Notes under the pieces: generated by a model
What the model saw: only the letters and a program-made list of their open reading frames with translations
Told to the model about the DNA's origin: nothing
The model's database searches: none
DNA from: Acidobacteriota bacterium
GTDB lineage: Bacteria > Acidobacteriota > Thermoanaerobaculia > Gp7-AA8 > JAHWKK01
Assembly (NCBI GenBank): GCA_019347945.1
Contig: JAHWKK010000002.1
Location: 93,316 to 157,315, forward strand
Length of the DNA stretch: 64,000 nt
Direction of reading: 5' to 3'
Position numbers and translations under genes: made by a program
Part shown: one piece after another, positions 16,477-25,057 of the stretch
Numbering within the stretch: position 1 is the stretch's first letter
Layout: each line of letters begins with the position of its first letter

Positions 16477-17748
16477 TCAGGCGACCCGGACACCCTCACG
16501 CCACACTCCGCTGACGAGATTGACGCCGAAATGGTAGATGAGGTGGAGGTAGCCAGGAGCATCGATCACGACGATGTCGGCGCTCTTTCCAGCTTCGAGC
16601 GAGCCGGTCGTTGCGGCGATACCGAGCGATGCCGCACCATTCAGCGTCGCGGCAGTGAGCGCTTCTTCCGCCGCCATTCCCATCCGAAGCGTGGCGAGCT
16701 GCATCACGATCTGCATCGACTCGGTCATCGACGACCCGGGATTGCAGTCGGTCGACAGAGAAACAATTGCACCCTCGTCGATGAGTCTTCTCGCTGGAGC
16801 AAACCGATCCGACATCAGGAAAAAACTCGTCCCGGGCAGGAGGTTGGCGACAGTTGAGGATTTCGCGAGTTTTTTGATCCCCCGTTCGGATATCCACATC
16901 AGATGATCGGCGGAGGACGCACCGAACTCGACTGCCATGGCTGCGGAATCCGAATCGGAAAGCTCATCCGCGTGGACGCGCGGGATCAGACCGTTTGCGA
17001 TCCCGGCCTCCAGAATCCGCCTCCCCTCCTCCGGTCCGAACACTCCTTTCTCGACGAAAACGTCGCAGAATTTCGCAAGGTCCCGGCGGCGGACCTCGGG
17101 AAGAATCCGGCCGATGATCTCCTCGATCCACTCTTCCCGTTCCTTCGATTTCGATCGATCGACCTCCGGAGGGAAGTCGTGTGCCGCCAGGCACGTGGCG
17201 ACGAGACGGACGGGTGAATCCGCTCGAGCCATTTCGATCGCCTCGAGCTGCCGCATTTCGACCTCGAAGTTCAGCCCGTATCCGCTCTTCGCTTCCGCGG
17301 TGGTCGTCCCGTATTCGACCATCGTCCGCGCCCGGCGGACGACGTTGGCCGCGAGCTCGTCGAGGGAAGCCTCCCGGGTCGACCGGACGGTCGAAGCGAT
17401 GCCGCCGCCGCTTTCCGCGATCTCGGTGTAGGTCTCGCCATGGATGCGGCGATTGAACTCCGATTCCCGGTAACCGGCAAACGGCAGGTGGGTGTGGGAG
17501 TCGACGAAGCCGGGAACGGCCGTCCCTAGTTCGCCGTCGACTTCATCGAACCCAGCCATCTCGACCGGTAGATCGCGCTCGCGGCCCACCCAGACGATCC
17601 GGCCATCGGCCACGGCGATCGCCGCATTTTCCACGGTCAGGAGCGTTCTCATCGCAGGACCGCGGACCGCTTCGTGGCCCACGGGCGTAGCCACCGCGGC
17701 GAGATTCCGAATCACGAACGCCCCGGCGGGCGTTCTTTCAGTCGCCAT
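16477..17748 (-). CDS. hutI: Imidazolonepropionase
   Basis: The third enzyme of histidine breakdown: it hydrolyses 4-imidazolone-5-propionate to N-formimino-glutamate in the cytosol. The 423 residues show the amidohydrolase metal motif DSHTHLPFAG and the family-specific stretch RESEFNRRIHGETYTEIA, then STDCNPGSS near residue 335. Length fits (about 410). Its start overlaps the end of divIVA by 11 nt, so it is in that transcript, yet hutH, hutU and hutG are absent from the window. A catabolic gene within a division cluster is unusual; the assignment itself is secure. Confidence 0.95.
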   Translation of the reverse strand: MATERTPAGAFVIRNLAAVATPVGHEAVRGPAMRTLLTVENAAIAVADGRIVWVGRERDLPVEMAGFDEVDGELGTAVPGFVDSHTHLPFAGYRESEFNRRIHGETYTEIAESGGGIASTVRSTREASLDELAANVVRRARTMVEYGTTTAEAKSGYGLNFEVEMRQLEAIEMARADSPVRLVATCLAAHDFPPEVDRSKSKEREEWIEEIIGRILPEVRRRDLAKFCDVFVEKGVFGPEEGRRILEAGIANGLIPRVHADELSDSDSAAMAVEFGASSADHLMWISERGIKKLAKSSTVANLLPGTSFFLMSDRFAPARRLIDEGAIVSLSTDCNPGSSMTESMQIVMQLATLRMGMAAEEALTAATLNGAASLGIAATTGSLEAGKSADIVVIDAPGYLHLIYHFGVNLVSGVWREGVRVA

Positions 17749-18247
17749 TCTCCGCGGCGATCCGCCTGTGCAACTGCGTCAGCGGCAGTTCGTTTGCTTC
17801 CTGCTCGACGTCGAGAGCCAGGACCTGCTGAAAAGTGTCGAGAACCGTCTGGACCTTGTTCCGCACACTCTTCCGCTCGATCTTCATATCCTGAATCACC
17901 CTCTCGAGCTCCCCGATCCTGGACATCGCGTGCGAGATCATTTTTTCGGAGAGGAGCTCCGCATCCTTGATGATGAGCTCCGCTTCCCTGCGGGCATTGT
18001 TGCGGACATCGTCCGAGACTTTCTGCGCTGCGAGAAGGGTATCCTTGAGAATGCCTTCGCGCTCCTGATTTTCTGCAACGTCCTCACGCAGCATCGAGTT
18101 CTCGCGCGCGAGCAACTCGAGTTTTTTGAGGAGCCCTTCGATTTCCTCGGAAACCATGTGAAGAAAGGCACGAACCTCATCCACCGAATAACCGCGAAAG
18201 GCCTTGCTGAACGACTGCTTCTGTATCTCGAGCGGTGATATTTCCAT
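17738..18247 (-). CDS. divIVA: DivIVA-domain protein
   Basis: A 169-residue coiled-coil protein. The N-terminal membrane-curvature-binding module is typical: ISPLEIQKQSFSKAFRGYSV then DEVRAFLHMVSEEIE, followed by a long heptad-rich helix (about 35-150). DivIVA homologues mark cell poles or septa and organise wall synthesis; they are most common in Gram-positives but also occur in some two-membrane lineages. It lies downstream of yggS and yggT, the order of the ylmE-ylmG-divIVA region of Gram-positives. Its end overlaps hutI by 11 nt. Gap from yggT is 60 nt. Confidence 0.92.
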   Translation of the reverse strand: MEISPLEIQKQSFSKAFRGYSVDEVRAFLHMVSEEIEGLLKKLELLARENSMLREDVAENQEREGILKDTLLAAQKVSDDVRNNARREAELIIKDAELLSEKMISHAMSRIGELERVIQDMKIERKSVRNKVQTVLDTFQQVLALDVEQEANELPLTQLHRRIAAENGD

Positions 18248-18307
18248 CTCTCTCCCTCCACTCCCGAGTCTGAATTATAACCCGATCGGGTCGCGCTGCC
18301 GTTCAGG

Positions 18308-18631
18308 CTAGCCGCGGACGAGCTCGAAAAGAAAGACGCGGATCACATAGATCGCAAGAAGGAGCAGAAGCGGCGACCAGTCGATCCCCGCCGTCCTGCT
18401 CGGCGGCAGCAGCCTTCGAAACGGGGCGAGTAAGGGGCGGGTTGCCCTTTCGAAAAAGTCGTTGATGAGGGCGATCGTCTCGAAAAATCTTCGATACTTC
18501 CATCTCGCCGAGGATTGCGACATGAAGAAAACGACCCAGGAGAGGATGACCCATATGATCACGAGCCAATAGATGAAGTTGAGGATCCAGAAAACTGCGG
18601 CAAGCAATGCGACCCCGACGGCACCCATCAC
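18308..18631 (-). CDS. YggT family membrane protein
   Basis: A 107-residue protein with two hydrophobic blocks (about 5-35 and 86-105) around a basic segment, RATRPLLAPFRRLLPP, the hallmark of YggT/YlmG. Homologues are linked to osmotic-shock tolerance, division and (in plastids) nucleoid or cytochrome biogenesis; biochemical activity is unknown. It starts within the yggS stop (ATGA overlap), the usual yggS-yggT coupling. Confidence 0.9.
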   Translation of the reverse strand: MMGAVGVALLAAVFWILNFIYWLVIIWVILSWVVFFMSQSSARWKYRRFFETIALINDFFERATRPLLAPFRRLLPPSRTAGIDWSPLLLLLAIYVIRVFLFELVRG

Positions 18632-19305
18632 TCACGCTCTCCGAAAATCGCGCGGCCCACCCGGATGATCGTGGCGCCTTCCTCAATTGCTTCTTCGTAG
18701 TCGTCGGACATCCCCATGGAGAGATGCGTGGCCTCCTTGCCTGCGATCGGGGTGAGCAATTCCCTAAGCCCACGCATACGCGCAAACCAGCGCCGGGCCT
18801 CTTCGGCGGTTCCGATTGGTGGAATCGTCATCAGGCCGACGAGCTCGATCGAAGGCATTTCGATGATTTCCTCAGCCAGCCTGGAGATCTCATCGCCAGA
18901 TACTCCTCCCTTCTGGGATTCATCCCCCAGATTGACCTGGATCAGCACTCGCAGATTCCTCCCGAGACGCGCGGCCTGTTCGCTGACTCGCCGAGCAGTC
19001 TTCTCCGAATCGATCGAGTGAATCCAGTCGAAGATTTCTGCAGCTTTTCGCGCCTTATTGGATTGAAGATGGCCCACGAGATGCCACTGCGGAGACCCGG
19101 ACACCCCATCCTTCTTGCCGGCCGCTTCCTGCACCCGGCTTTCACCGAGATGACGAACCCCGGCGGCGACGGCTTCGGAAGCCGGTATCGCCGGCTGCGT
19201 CTTCGAAACGGCGACCAGGATGATCTCCGAGCGATTCCGACCGGAGCGCCGGCAGGCTTCGCTGATCGACTCCTCGACGGCCGCAAGGCGATCGGAAATC
19301 CTCAC
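18628..19305 (-). CDS. yggS: Pyridoxal-phosphate homeostasis protein (YggS/PROSC)
   Basis: A fold-type III PLP-binding protein of 225 residues which controls free vitamin B6 in the cytosol and has no known catalytic reaction. The PLP lysine is in VAVSKTQP; further family motifs are GESRVQEA, WHLVGHLQSNK, IHSIDSEKTA and LSMGMSDDYEEAI. I chose the GTG 2 nt after the upstream stop, because homologues begin about here (RLAAVEESI). ATGs at 19347 or 19356, inside the upstream gene, would add 14-17 residues. Translationally coupled to both neighbours. Confidence 0.9.
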   Translation of the reverse strand: MRISDRLAAVEESISEACRRSGRNRSEIILVAVSKTQPAIPASEAVAAGVRHLGESRVQEAAGKKDGVSGSPQWHLVGHLQSNKARKAAEIFDWIHSIDSEKTARRVSEQAARLGRNLRVLIQVNLGDESQKGGVSGDEISRLAEEIIEMPSIELVGLMTIPPIGTAEEARRWFARMRGLRELLTPIAGKEATHLSMGMSDDYEEAIEEGATIIRVGRAIFGERE

Positions 19306-19307
19306 GT

Positions 19308-20018
19308 TCAGGAGGCCGCCGGCTCGAGATAGAAGATTCTCCGGCATTGTTCGCAAAGGACGATCTCACCTCTCCTCAGCTTCTGCGATACCGCCGGCCG
19401 AACTCGAAATCTGCACGCGCTGCAGGCGTTGGAGACGATCTCAGCCACGGCGATCCCCTGGCGGTGCCTGAAAATCCTGTGAAACTGGTCCCGGAGCTGG
19501 GCGGGAAGCTGCTTTTCGATGTCTTCCGCCTGCGCGCGAATTCTTGCGGCTTCATCCCGAAGCCCTGCGAGCGAGCCCTGCCACTCCTCATACTCCTCGC
19601 CATGTTTTTTCGCGAGCGGCTCGAGCGCCTCGCGCCGGGAGACGAGATCCTGGTCGATCTGCTCGATCTCGCCCATGATACCGAGCAGCTGGTCCTCGAG
19701 CTCCTTGGTCTTCCGCCTCGCCGCGTCGATCTCCTTCCATGCGGCGGAGTACTGGACCTGGTCCTTGACCTTCATCAGCTGGCCCTCGTACTTCGCGAGC
19801 TCCTGCTGGGCAGCCTCGAGATCTCTCTCGAGCGCGCGCCGGTCCTTCTCCAGTTTCTCTCTTCTGGCTTCCTGTGCCGAGATCGCGTCATTGGCCTCGG
19901 TGAACTCCCTGTCTGTCTCGGCGAAGCCCGGCGGTTTGTTCGTCAGTTTTCGCTCAGTTTCGGCCAGTTCGGCCATCACCTGCTGCAGCTGCCACAGGTT
20001 CTCCAGAGTCTTGCTCAA
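19308..20018 (-). CDS. Coiled-coil protein with C4 zinc ribbon (CT398/Rv2229c-like)
   Basis: A 236-residue protein: residues about 5-170 form a long antiparallel coiled coil (LEAAQQELAKYEGQLMKVKD and similar), and the end has a C4 zinc ribbon, Cys-x-x-Cys in CSACRF and CEQCRR, closing with RIFYLEP. This build is known as the CT398/DUF164 family, with a suggested role in secretion or RNA-related processes; function is not established. I chose the TTG start because AGGAGG lies 10 nt before it; in-frame upstream codons run through a hairpin. First gene of the yggS-yggT-divIVA-hutI-ftsB group. Confidence 0.8.
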   Translation of the reverse strand: MSKTLENLWQLQQVMAELAETERKLTNKPPGFAETDREFTEANDAISAQEARREKLEKDRRALERDLEAAQQELAKYEGQLMKVKDQVQYSAAWKEIDAARRKTKELEDQLLGIMGEIEQIDQDLVSRREALEPLAKKHGEEYEEWQGSLAGLRDEAARIRAQAEDIEKQLPAQLRDQFHRIFRHRQGIAVAEIVSNACSACRFRVRPAVSQKLRRGEIVLCEQCRRIFYLEPAAS

Positions 20019-20041
20019 CGTCGGTGGTCCTCCTGAAAATG

Positions 20042-20071
20042 AAAAGAGCGTTTCCGAAGAAACGCTCTTTT
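20042..20071 (-). terminator. Hairpin between the CAU tRNA and the zinc-ribbon gene
   Basis: AAAAGAGCGTTTC and GAAACGCTCTTTT form a 13-bp stem with a CGAA tetraloop. On the minus strand it lies after the tRNA and before the TTG start with its ribosome site, so it probably ends the tRNA transcript. Confidence 0.7.
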
Positions 20072-20158
20072 GCCTGCCTGGGCCCCTGACCCGAGGCACT
20101 TTCCGGGTCCGAGACATCGCGGTAATCTCATGAAAATCCGTTTATTCATTCCGTCCTT

Positions 20159-20234
20159 TGGTGGGTCCACCAGGATTCGAACCTGGGACCTGCCGGTTAT
20201 GAGCCGGTGGCTCTGACCGCTGAGCTATGGACCC
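20159..20234 (-). tRNA. tRNA with CAT anticodon (Met, or Ile2 if modified by TilS)
   Basis: On the minus strand: acceptor GGGTCCA/TGGACCC, D-stem GCTC/GAGC, anticodon stem CCGGC.../...GCCGG-like with loop CTCATAA (anticodon CAT), T-stem CCAGG/CCTGG with loop TTCGAAT, discriminator A and an encoded CCA. The paired first acceptor position speaks against an initiator. Elongator Met and Ile(CAU) cannot be separated by eye. A second CAT tRNA is at 42929. Confidence 0.93.
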
Positions 20235-20262
20235 TTGGCGAATTCTATATCAGCGCTCGCGC

Positions 20263-20290
20263 AATGAAAAAGCCCCGCAAGCGGGGCTTT
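20263..20290 (-). terminator. Intrinsic terminator of the LysM gene
   Basis: AAAGCCCCGC / GCGGGGCTTT with a 2-nt AA gap form a strong stem; on the minus strand it is followed by TTTTTC. It lies 25 nt after the LysM gene stop and before the tRNA. Confidence 0.85.
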
Positions 20291-20315
20291 CATTCCGAAA
20301 ATCCGGGTGGTCGGA

Positions 20316-21446
20316 CTATTTGATCTCGACCCTGTCTCCGATTTCCATCGAGTATCTCATCCGGACGATCTTGCCGATCGAGCTGTGAGGCTGGGTCGTG
20401 ACGACGCCGACCTCTCCCAGAACCAGCCGGGGTGCCCGGGGGTCGAGATTGGGCCGATAGACGGTCAGAAAGTCTCCTGGGGCAACATTGTCTTCCGACC
20501 CGAGATCGACCTGAACCATCATCCCTTCGCCGAGCGCGAAAACGTGATCTTTCGCATCGACGATGTATCCCGAAGACTTGCCGCTGGGGAGCTGACAGTG
20601 TCTTTCCCATTCATCCATGACCGCGAGAGGAATGGGAATTTGCGGCATCGGCCGGACGAAATCTCCGAGATGAACGGAATCGCAAGCCTGGGTGATCAAC
20701 GCAGTCGTTCCCCGACTGTCCGAGCAGAGTATTCGTAGCTGCCCGATGTAACTGTACTGACGACCGATGGACTCCCCGGTGGCAGGATGAAGCACGATCG
20801 GACCGGAACGGACGATCATGTAGTCCTCCCCAGCGACCAGGTTCATCTCGCCTTCGAGGTAGACGATTTCCTCGACGGTCGCGCCGATGTCCTGCACGAG
20901 GGCTCCCTGGACGTATTTCACTTCGTTGTCTTCGAAGGAGGTGATCCAGTTCGGCCATTCTTCGTTCTCATGACCGAGGTAGCCGTAACAGTAGACATCG
21001 GAGACGAAAGCGAGTGCGAACGGACTCGGCGCGTCTTCGGCGTCGAAGTCGAACTCCTCCCCCTCGTCCGTCCACGCGATCATGCCCTCCTCGGAGCTGA
21101 CCGCGGTCTCGCCGATGACCACAGTATCGGTCACACCCTCTCGAACGACCAGGAGCGGATCACCGGGGTAGATCCAGTGCGCGTCGAGAATGTAGGTGTT
21201 GTGTTCCCACAACTGCGGCCACAGATAGCCATCTCCGTAAAAAGTCTGCGCCAGTCCCCACAGCGTGTCACCCTGGTTGATGATGTAGACCTCGCTACCC
21301 TCGGGATAGACGGAGGGATCCGGAGGATTCCAGGCCGTCCAGTGTCCATCCACGAAATGGAGGTCCCGCGGCGGCGTCTCCGCGGCAGACGCACCGTACG
21401 CTATCAGCAGGAGGATCGAAATCACTCGACACACACGCACCACCAT
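20316..21446 (-). CDS. Secreted LysM-domain protein
   Basis: A 376-residue exported protein: a signal peptide (VISILLLIAYGASA), then a LysM-type module (about 50-105, IINQGDTLWGLAQTFYGDGY then WIYPGDPLLVV) that should bind peptidoglycan. The rest contains an acidic stretch (EGMIAWTDEGEEFDFDAEDA) and a beta-rich C-terminal part with VAPGDFLTVYRPN and MEIGDRVEIK, resembling domains that follow LysM in FlgT-like or FimV-like proteins; I do not recognise a named family. GAGGGG precedes the chosen ATG by 3-8 nt. An in-frame ORF start 6 codons upstream is less likely. The downstream terminator makes it a single unit. Confidence 0.72.
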   Translation of the reverse strand: MVVRVCRVISILLLIAYGASAAETPPRDLHFVDGHWTAWNPPDPSVYPEGSEVYIINQGDTLWGLAQTFYGDGYLWPQLWEHNTYILDAHWIYPGDPLLVVREGVTDTVVIGETAVSSEEGMIAWTDEGEEFDFDAEDAPSPFALAFVSDVYCYGYLGHENEEWPNWITSFEDNEVKYVQGALVQDIGATVEEIVYLEGEMNLVAGEDYMIVRSGPIVLHPATGESIGRQYSYIGQLRILCSDSRGTTALITQACDSVHLGDFVRPMPQIPIPLAVMDEWERHCQLPSGKSSGYIVDAKDHVFALGEGMMVQVDLGSEDNVAPGDFLTVYRPNLDPRAPRLVLGEVGVVTTQPHSSIGKIVRMRYSMEIGDRVEIK

Positions 21447-21541
21447 TATCCCCTCCTCTCGCAACTGAGAAGACCCGCCTCAAGGTAGCGGAATTCAGTG
21501 ACGGTGTCAAATTGCAGCAGCGAACCGACTTCCGAAGCTTT

Positions 21542-22294
21542 TCAGATCCCCCGGGCTGTCCGAATCTGCGCGAGTTCTGCCGTCCGGCGCTCGTAGTTCT
21601 CCATCACTCTGGCCACGTATTGCCGCGTTTCCTGATAGGGGGGAATCCCGCCGTATCTCCGGACGGTCCCCTCCCCGGCATTGTAGGCGGCCAGCTGACG
21701 ATCGAGGTCTCCCTTGAATCTCGATTCGAGGTACTTCAGGTACCGAGTTCCCGCCTCGATGTTCTGCTCCGGATCGAGCAGATTGCCCGCACCCATCCAG
21801 CGGCCGGTCGCCGGCATCAGCTGCATCAACCCGAGGGCTCCCCGAGGCGATCGTGCTTCCTTCTCGAAACTGCTCTCCGTTTCGATGACCGCCAACACGA
21901 GGATCGGATCGACTTCGTGCTTCTCCGCAGCCGTCGTGATCAGGTCGCCAAAAGGAATCGACTCGAACAGCATCTCCACAGCCTCGCCGGGATCGGCATC
22001 CACGGTCTCTTCGGGCGTCTTCTCCGGACCGGAGAAGCTGGAGAACAGCCGTTGAAAGATCGATCGTGGCTCCGCTTCGAAGGGCCCGGCCGTGGCGAAC
22101 ATCTCCATTCGGCTCTGCTCGGCGGTTTCCTCTGTCGAGGGGGTGCTCAGCCAGGCTCCGGCAACCAACGCGACTGCCGCGAGAACGATGATCGCGCGCC
22201 GGGACCGCTTCCACCGCATCAGATGCCGGGCAAAGCGGCGTAGGCTCCGAGATCGTTGGCTCATGGCTGCGGGAACGACCCTCTCGATCTTCAT
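21542..22294 (-). CDS. Membrane-anchored lytic transglycosylase (SLT domain)
   Basis: A 250-residue protein with a basic N-terminus and one membrane helix (about 34-50, IIVLAAVALVAGAWL). A low-complexity linker leads to a lysozyme-like SLT domain (about 110-225): the catalytic Glu is in VIETESSFEKEA, followed by GALGLMQLMPATG and LAAYNAGEGTVRRYGGIPPY. It should cleave peptidoglycan glycan strands with formation of anhydro ends, for wall turnover or insertion of envelope machines. The first ATG has GAGG 9 nt upstream; a Met 11 codons later is possible. Confidence 0.92.
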   Translation of the reverse strand: MKIERVVPAAMSQRSRSLRRFARHLMRWKRSRRAIIVLAAVALVAGAWLSTPSTEETAEQSRMEMFATAGPFEAEPRSIFQRLFSSFSGPEKTPEETVDADPGEAVEMLFESIPFGDLITTAAEKHEVDPILVLAVIETESSFEKEARSPRGALGLMQLMPATGRWMGAGNLLDPEQNIEAGTRYLKYLESRFKGDLDRQLAAYNAGEGTVRRYGGIPPYQETRQYVARVMENYERRTAELAQIRTARGI

Positions 22295-22305
22295 TATTGC
22301 AGACC

Positions 22306-23091
22306 TCAGCCGAGTCTGGAACCACCCATCGCCGCGAGAATGCGCGCGCTGATCAGTTCGTAGCCTTCCGCGCTCGGATGAAAGCGATCAGTACCCAGGC
22401 GATCGGCCAAAACGAACAGATCGGCCGTCGGTACGACCACCGCCCGATGCTTCGACAGCCGGGTCGCAAGCATGGCATTCCACCGGGCGACCGCTCCGTC
22501 GATCATCCCGCTCTGCTCCCGCTTCTGGAACGGATTGTAGAGCCCGATCACGAAGAGTCGTGCCCCCGGGTTGATCCTTCGGATCTCCCCGACCACTGCC
22601 TCCACCCGCGACACGATCACCTCCGGGTCGACGTCGACGAGCTCGGCTCTCGAGCCCCTGCTCTCGCTGAAGACGTCATTGGCCCCGATCGAAACGACGA
22701 TCAGATTGGCTTCTGCGAGAGAGCCGGCAGCCGCGCTTCCGAGACGGGCCTGAAGATCGGCTGTTTTCGACCCGTTGACACCGAGGTTCAGGACCCAGTC
22801 GACCGTGGCACCGCGGCTCTCGAGCATCTCGCGGAGATTTCCGCCAATACCTTTGCCGGACGCGTCTCCCGTACCCCTCGCGAGGGAATCACCCAGCAGC
22901 GCGATCCGCCATTCCGTCACCACTTCGCCGCCGAGCTGACCGGCGTTGCCCTCGGGCGCCGGCAGCTCTCCGACGGGTTGGCCGACGTCTGCTCGCAGTC
23001 CCGCGATCAGGCCCCAGGAAAAAATCCCGGCCAGCGCGATCGAAACGACCACAGCGAGCCACTTCAGGGTCGAGGCGGGCGAAATAGTCAT
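22306..23091 (-). CDS. GDSL/SGNH-type esterase with N-terminal membrane anchor
   Basis: A 261-residue SGNH hydrolase, probably periplasmic and tethered by the helix at about 9-29 (LKWLAVVVSIALAGIFSWGL). Block I, LLGDSLARGTG, carries the nucleophilic Ser; the Gly is in NLGVNG; block III is VVSIGANDVF; block V is DRFHPSAEGYE with the catalytic Asp and His. This fits TesA-like arylesterases or lysophospholipases; the substrate is unknown. I chose the ATG at 23091: TACACT lies 6 nt upstream and there is no ribosome site, so a leaderless mRNA is likely. It is divergent from the ABC transporter genes. Confidence 0.87.
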   Translation of the reverse strand: MTISPASTLKWLAVVVSIALAGIFSWGLIAGLRADVGQPVGELPAPEGNAGQLGGEVVTEWRIALLGDSLARGTGDASGKGIGGNLREMLESRGATVDWVLNLGVNGSKTADLQARLGSAAAGSLAEANLIVVSIGANDVFSESRGSRAELVDVDPEVIVSRVEAVVGEIRRINPGARLFVIGLYNPFQKREQSGMIDGAVARWNAMLATRLSKHRAVVVPTADLFVLADRLGTDRFHPSAEGYELISARILAAMGGSRLG

Positions 23092-23097
23092 GCCGCT

Positions 23098-23103
23098 AGT
23101 GTA
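23098..23103 (-). promoter_or_regulatory. -10 box TACACT 6 nt before the esterase ATG (leaderless candidate)
   Basis: On the minus strand TACACT is followed by AGCGGC and then ATG, leaving no room for a Shine-Dalgarno site. Confidence 0.45.
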
Positions 23104-23117
23104 CCTTTTGCACCGGC

Positions 23118-24050
23118 GTGGAGCCGGTGAGCGACAGGGCATCGCAGCATGTCCTCGAAGTGCGCGATCTGACACGGGTCATCCGTGGAAGGACGATCGT
23201 GGATTCTCTGACCTTCGATTTGCGCGAAGGCGAGGTCTTCGGCTTTCTCGGTCCGAACGGAGCGGGAAAGACGACGACAATCCGGATGCTGGTGGGGTTG
23301 ATCAAGCCGACTCGCGGCACCATCCGGATCAACGGCTATGATCTCGCGAAACACCACGACGACGCTCTCCGTCGAGTCGGCTGTATCGTGGAGACACCAG
23401 ACCTCTACAAGTTCATGACCGGACGCGAAAACCTCCGCCACTTCGCTCGAATGATCGGTCCGGTCGACGAAGGAACACTCGACGAAGTGGCCTCGCGTAC
23501 GCGGATCGAGGGAAGGCTGGACGAAAAGGTCTCTACCTACTCGCTCGGTATGCGTCAGCGACTGGGGATCGCGATCTCTCTACTCGGCGAACCTTCGCTT
23601 CTGATTCTCGATGAGCCCGCCAACGGTCTCGATCCGGTGGGGATCAGGGAGATCAGGACCCTGGTGCGCACGCTTGCACGGGAACGGGGAGTCACGGTTT
23701 TTGTCTCGAGTCATCTTCTCGGAGAAATTCAGATGATGTGCGACAGGGTGGGGATCATCCACCGCGGACGGATCGTGCGACTCGACACGGTCGACAATCT
23801 CGTCGGAGCAAAGACGATTTTTCGCGTCGAGACCAACGACACGGTCGCTGCATCCCGCATACTCGAAGCGACAGGTTACGCGTTCGTTTCGCATGACGGC
23901 TCGATCGACGTCGATGCCCCCATCGAGCTGCGCGCGGAACTGATCGAATCGCTCGTCTCCGGAGGTGCGCCGGTATCCTCGGCATATGCGGTGAACCCCA
24001 CCCTCGAGGAGCTTTTTCTCGAGAGCACCGAGGAGACGACCGTCCAATGA
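23118..24050 (+). CDS. ABC transporter ATP-binding protein (ABC-2 exporter type)
   Basis: A 310-residue ATPase subunit. Walker A is GPNGAGKTTT, the Q-loop follows, the signature is YSLGMRQRLGIAISLL, Walker B is LLILDEPANGLDP and the switch His is in VFVSSHLLGE. The C-terminal 80 residues (VETNDTVAASRILEATG, then PTLEELFLEST) match DrrA/CcmA-like exporters. It pairs with the permease whose start overlaps it (ATGA). GTG codons at 23118 and 23127 are both possible starts; neither has a clear ribosome site. Substrate (antibiotic, lipid, Na+ or other) is not shown. Confidence 0.93.
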   Translation: MEPVSDRASQHVLEVRDLTRVIRGRTIVDSLTFDLREGEVFGFLGPNGAGKTTTIRMLVGLIKPTRGTIRINGYDLAKHHDDALRRVGCIVETPDLYKFMTGRENLRHFARMIGPVDEGTLDEVASRTRIEGRLDEKVSTYSLGMRQRLGIAISLLGEPSLLILDEPANGLDPVGIREIRTLVRTLARERGVTVFVSSHLLGEIQMMCDRVGIIHRGRIVRLDTVDNLVGAKTIFRVETNDTVAASRILEATGYAFVSHDGSIDVDAPIELRAELIESLVSGGAPVSSAYAVNPTLEELFLESTEETTVQ

Positions 24051-25027
24051 TCCTCGCGCGACTGTTCGAGAACGAGATCCTGAAACTGTGGCGGCGCCGG
24101 CGCGTTCTGATCGTTTTCGCGATCATGACGGCGATCATTTCGATCGTCGCCTTCGGACAGTACCGCCAGCTGCAGCGCCAGCCGGATCGCAACTGGCGGA
24201 TCCAGACCCAGGAACGTCTCGCCCGAATCGAGAACCGGCTCAGGCGTCCCGACACGAATCCATCATGGGCGCGCGCTCTTCGAGCGGAGTCGAGCCGGCT
24301 GCAGTTCCACCTCGAGCGAGGCATCGATCCCGAGAGGCCGACCGCGCCGTTCTTCGCTCGTCACTTCGCGGACGCGGCCGGATATCTGCTGCTTCCACTG
24401 CTGATCGCAATTCTCGCGAGTGACATCGTGTCGGCCGAGAAGAGCGAAGGTACCGATCGGTTGCTCCTCACGCGCCCCGTTCGACGATGGAAGGTGCTCT
24501 TCTCGAAGCTTCTGGCTCTGGTCTTCTACACGACTCTCGTCCTCGCGATCGGCGGTCTTCTCGCCTGGCTCATCTCCTCGCTGGCACTCGATCCGAGGGG
24601 TTGGGAGGCGCCGACGTTCACGGGATTCCAGGTCTCGGAAGAGGGAGTGGAGACGTCGGCAGTCCGCCAGTTGCCTCTCTGGCTCGATCTCGTCATCGCG
24701 TACGGACTCGAGTGGTTCGCTCTGCTGACCGTCGCCGTCATCTCGCTGATGCTCTCGGTCCTGTTCCGTTCGAGCGCCGCTTCGATCGGAACGATGATGG
24801 CCTTCCTGATCGCCGGGACCATTCTGACGAGAATCAGCCCCGACTGGACGGCCGGGAAATACCTCTTCGTCAGCGGGCTGCCGATGGCTGCCTATTACTC
24901 CGGCCAGGCTCCTCCCTATCCGGGAATGCCTCTGACCTTCTGCGCCTCACTTCTGGCCATCTGGGCCGCAGCCGCTCTCGCCACCGCCTTCATCGTCTTC
25001 ACCCGCCAGGACATGATGGGCGCCTGA
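24047..25027 (+). CDS. ABC-2 type transporter permease
   Basis: A 326-residue membrane subunit with six predicted helices: one near the start (VLIVFAIMTAIISIVAF), then after a large periplasmic loop (about 45-105) a group including YLLLPLLIAILASDIV, LLALVFYTTLVLAIGGLLAWL, AVISLMLSVLF, IGTMMAFLIAGTIL and a last one near LLAIWAAAALATAFIVF. The cytosolic motif SAEKSEGTDRLLLTRPVRRW is typical of ABC-2 permeases that move folded cargo or lipids. Coupled to the ATPase gene by ATGA. It converges on the response-regulator gene. Confidence 0.9.
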   Translation: MILARLFENEILKLWRRRRVLIVFAIMTAIISIVAFGQYRQLQRQPDRNWRIQTQERLARIENRLRRPDTNPSWARALRAESSRLQFHLERGIDPERPTAPFFARHFADAAGYLLLPLLIAILASDIVSAEKSEGTDRLLLTRPVRRWKVLFSKLLALVFYTTLVLAIGGLLAWLISSLALDPRGWEAPTFTGFQVSEEGVETSAVRQLPLWLDLVIAYGLEWFALLTVAVISLMLSVLFRSSAASIGTMMAFLIAGTILTRISPDWTAGKYLFVSGLPMAAYYSGQAPPYPGMPLTFCASLLAIWAAAALATAFIVFTRQDMMGA

Positions 25028-25057
25028 GACCGAAACGAAAAATACCTACCGCGCCGC

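Noticed and set aside
20159..20234. Initiator tRNA-fMet
   Set aside because: The first acceptor pair is a normal G-C pair, not the unpaired 1-72 of bacterial initiators.
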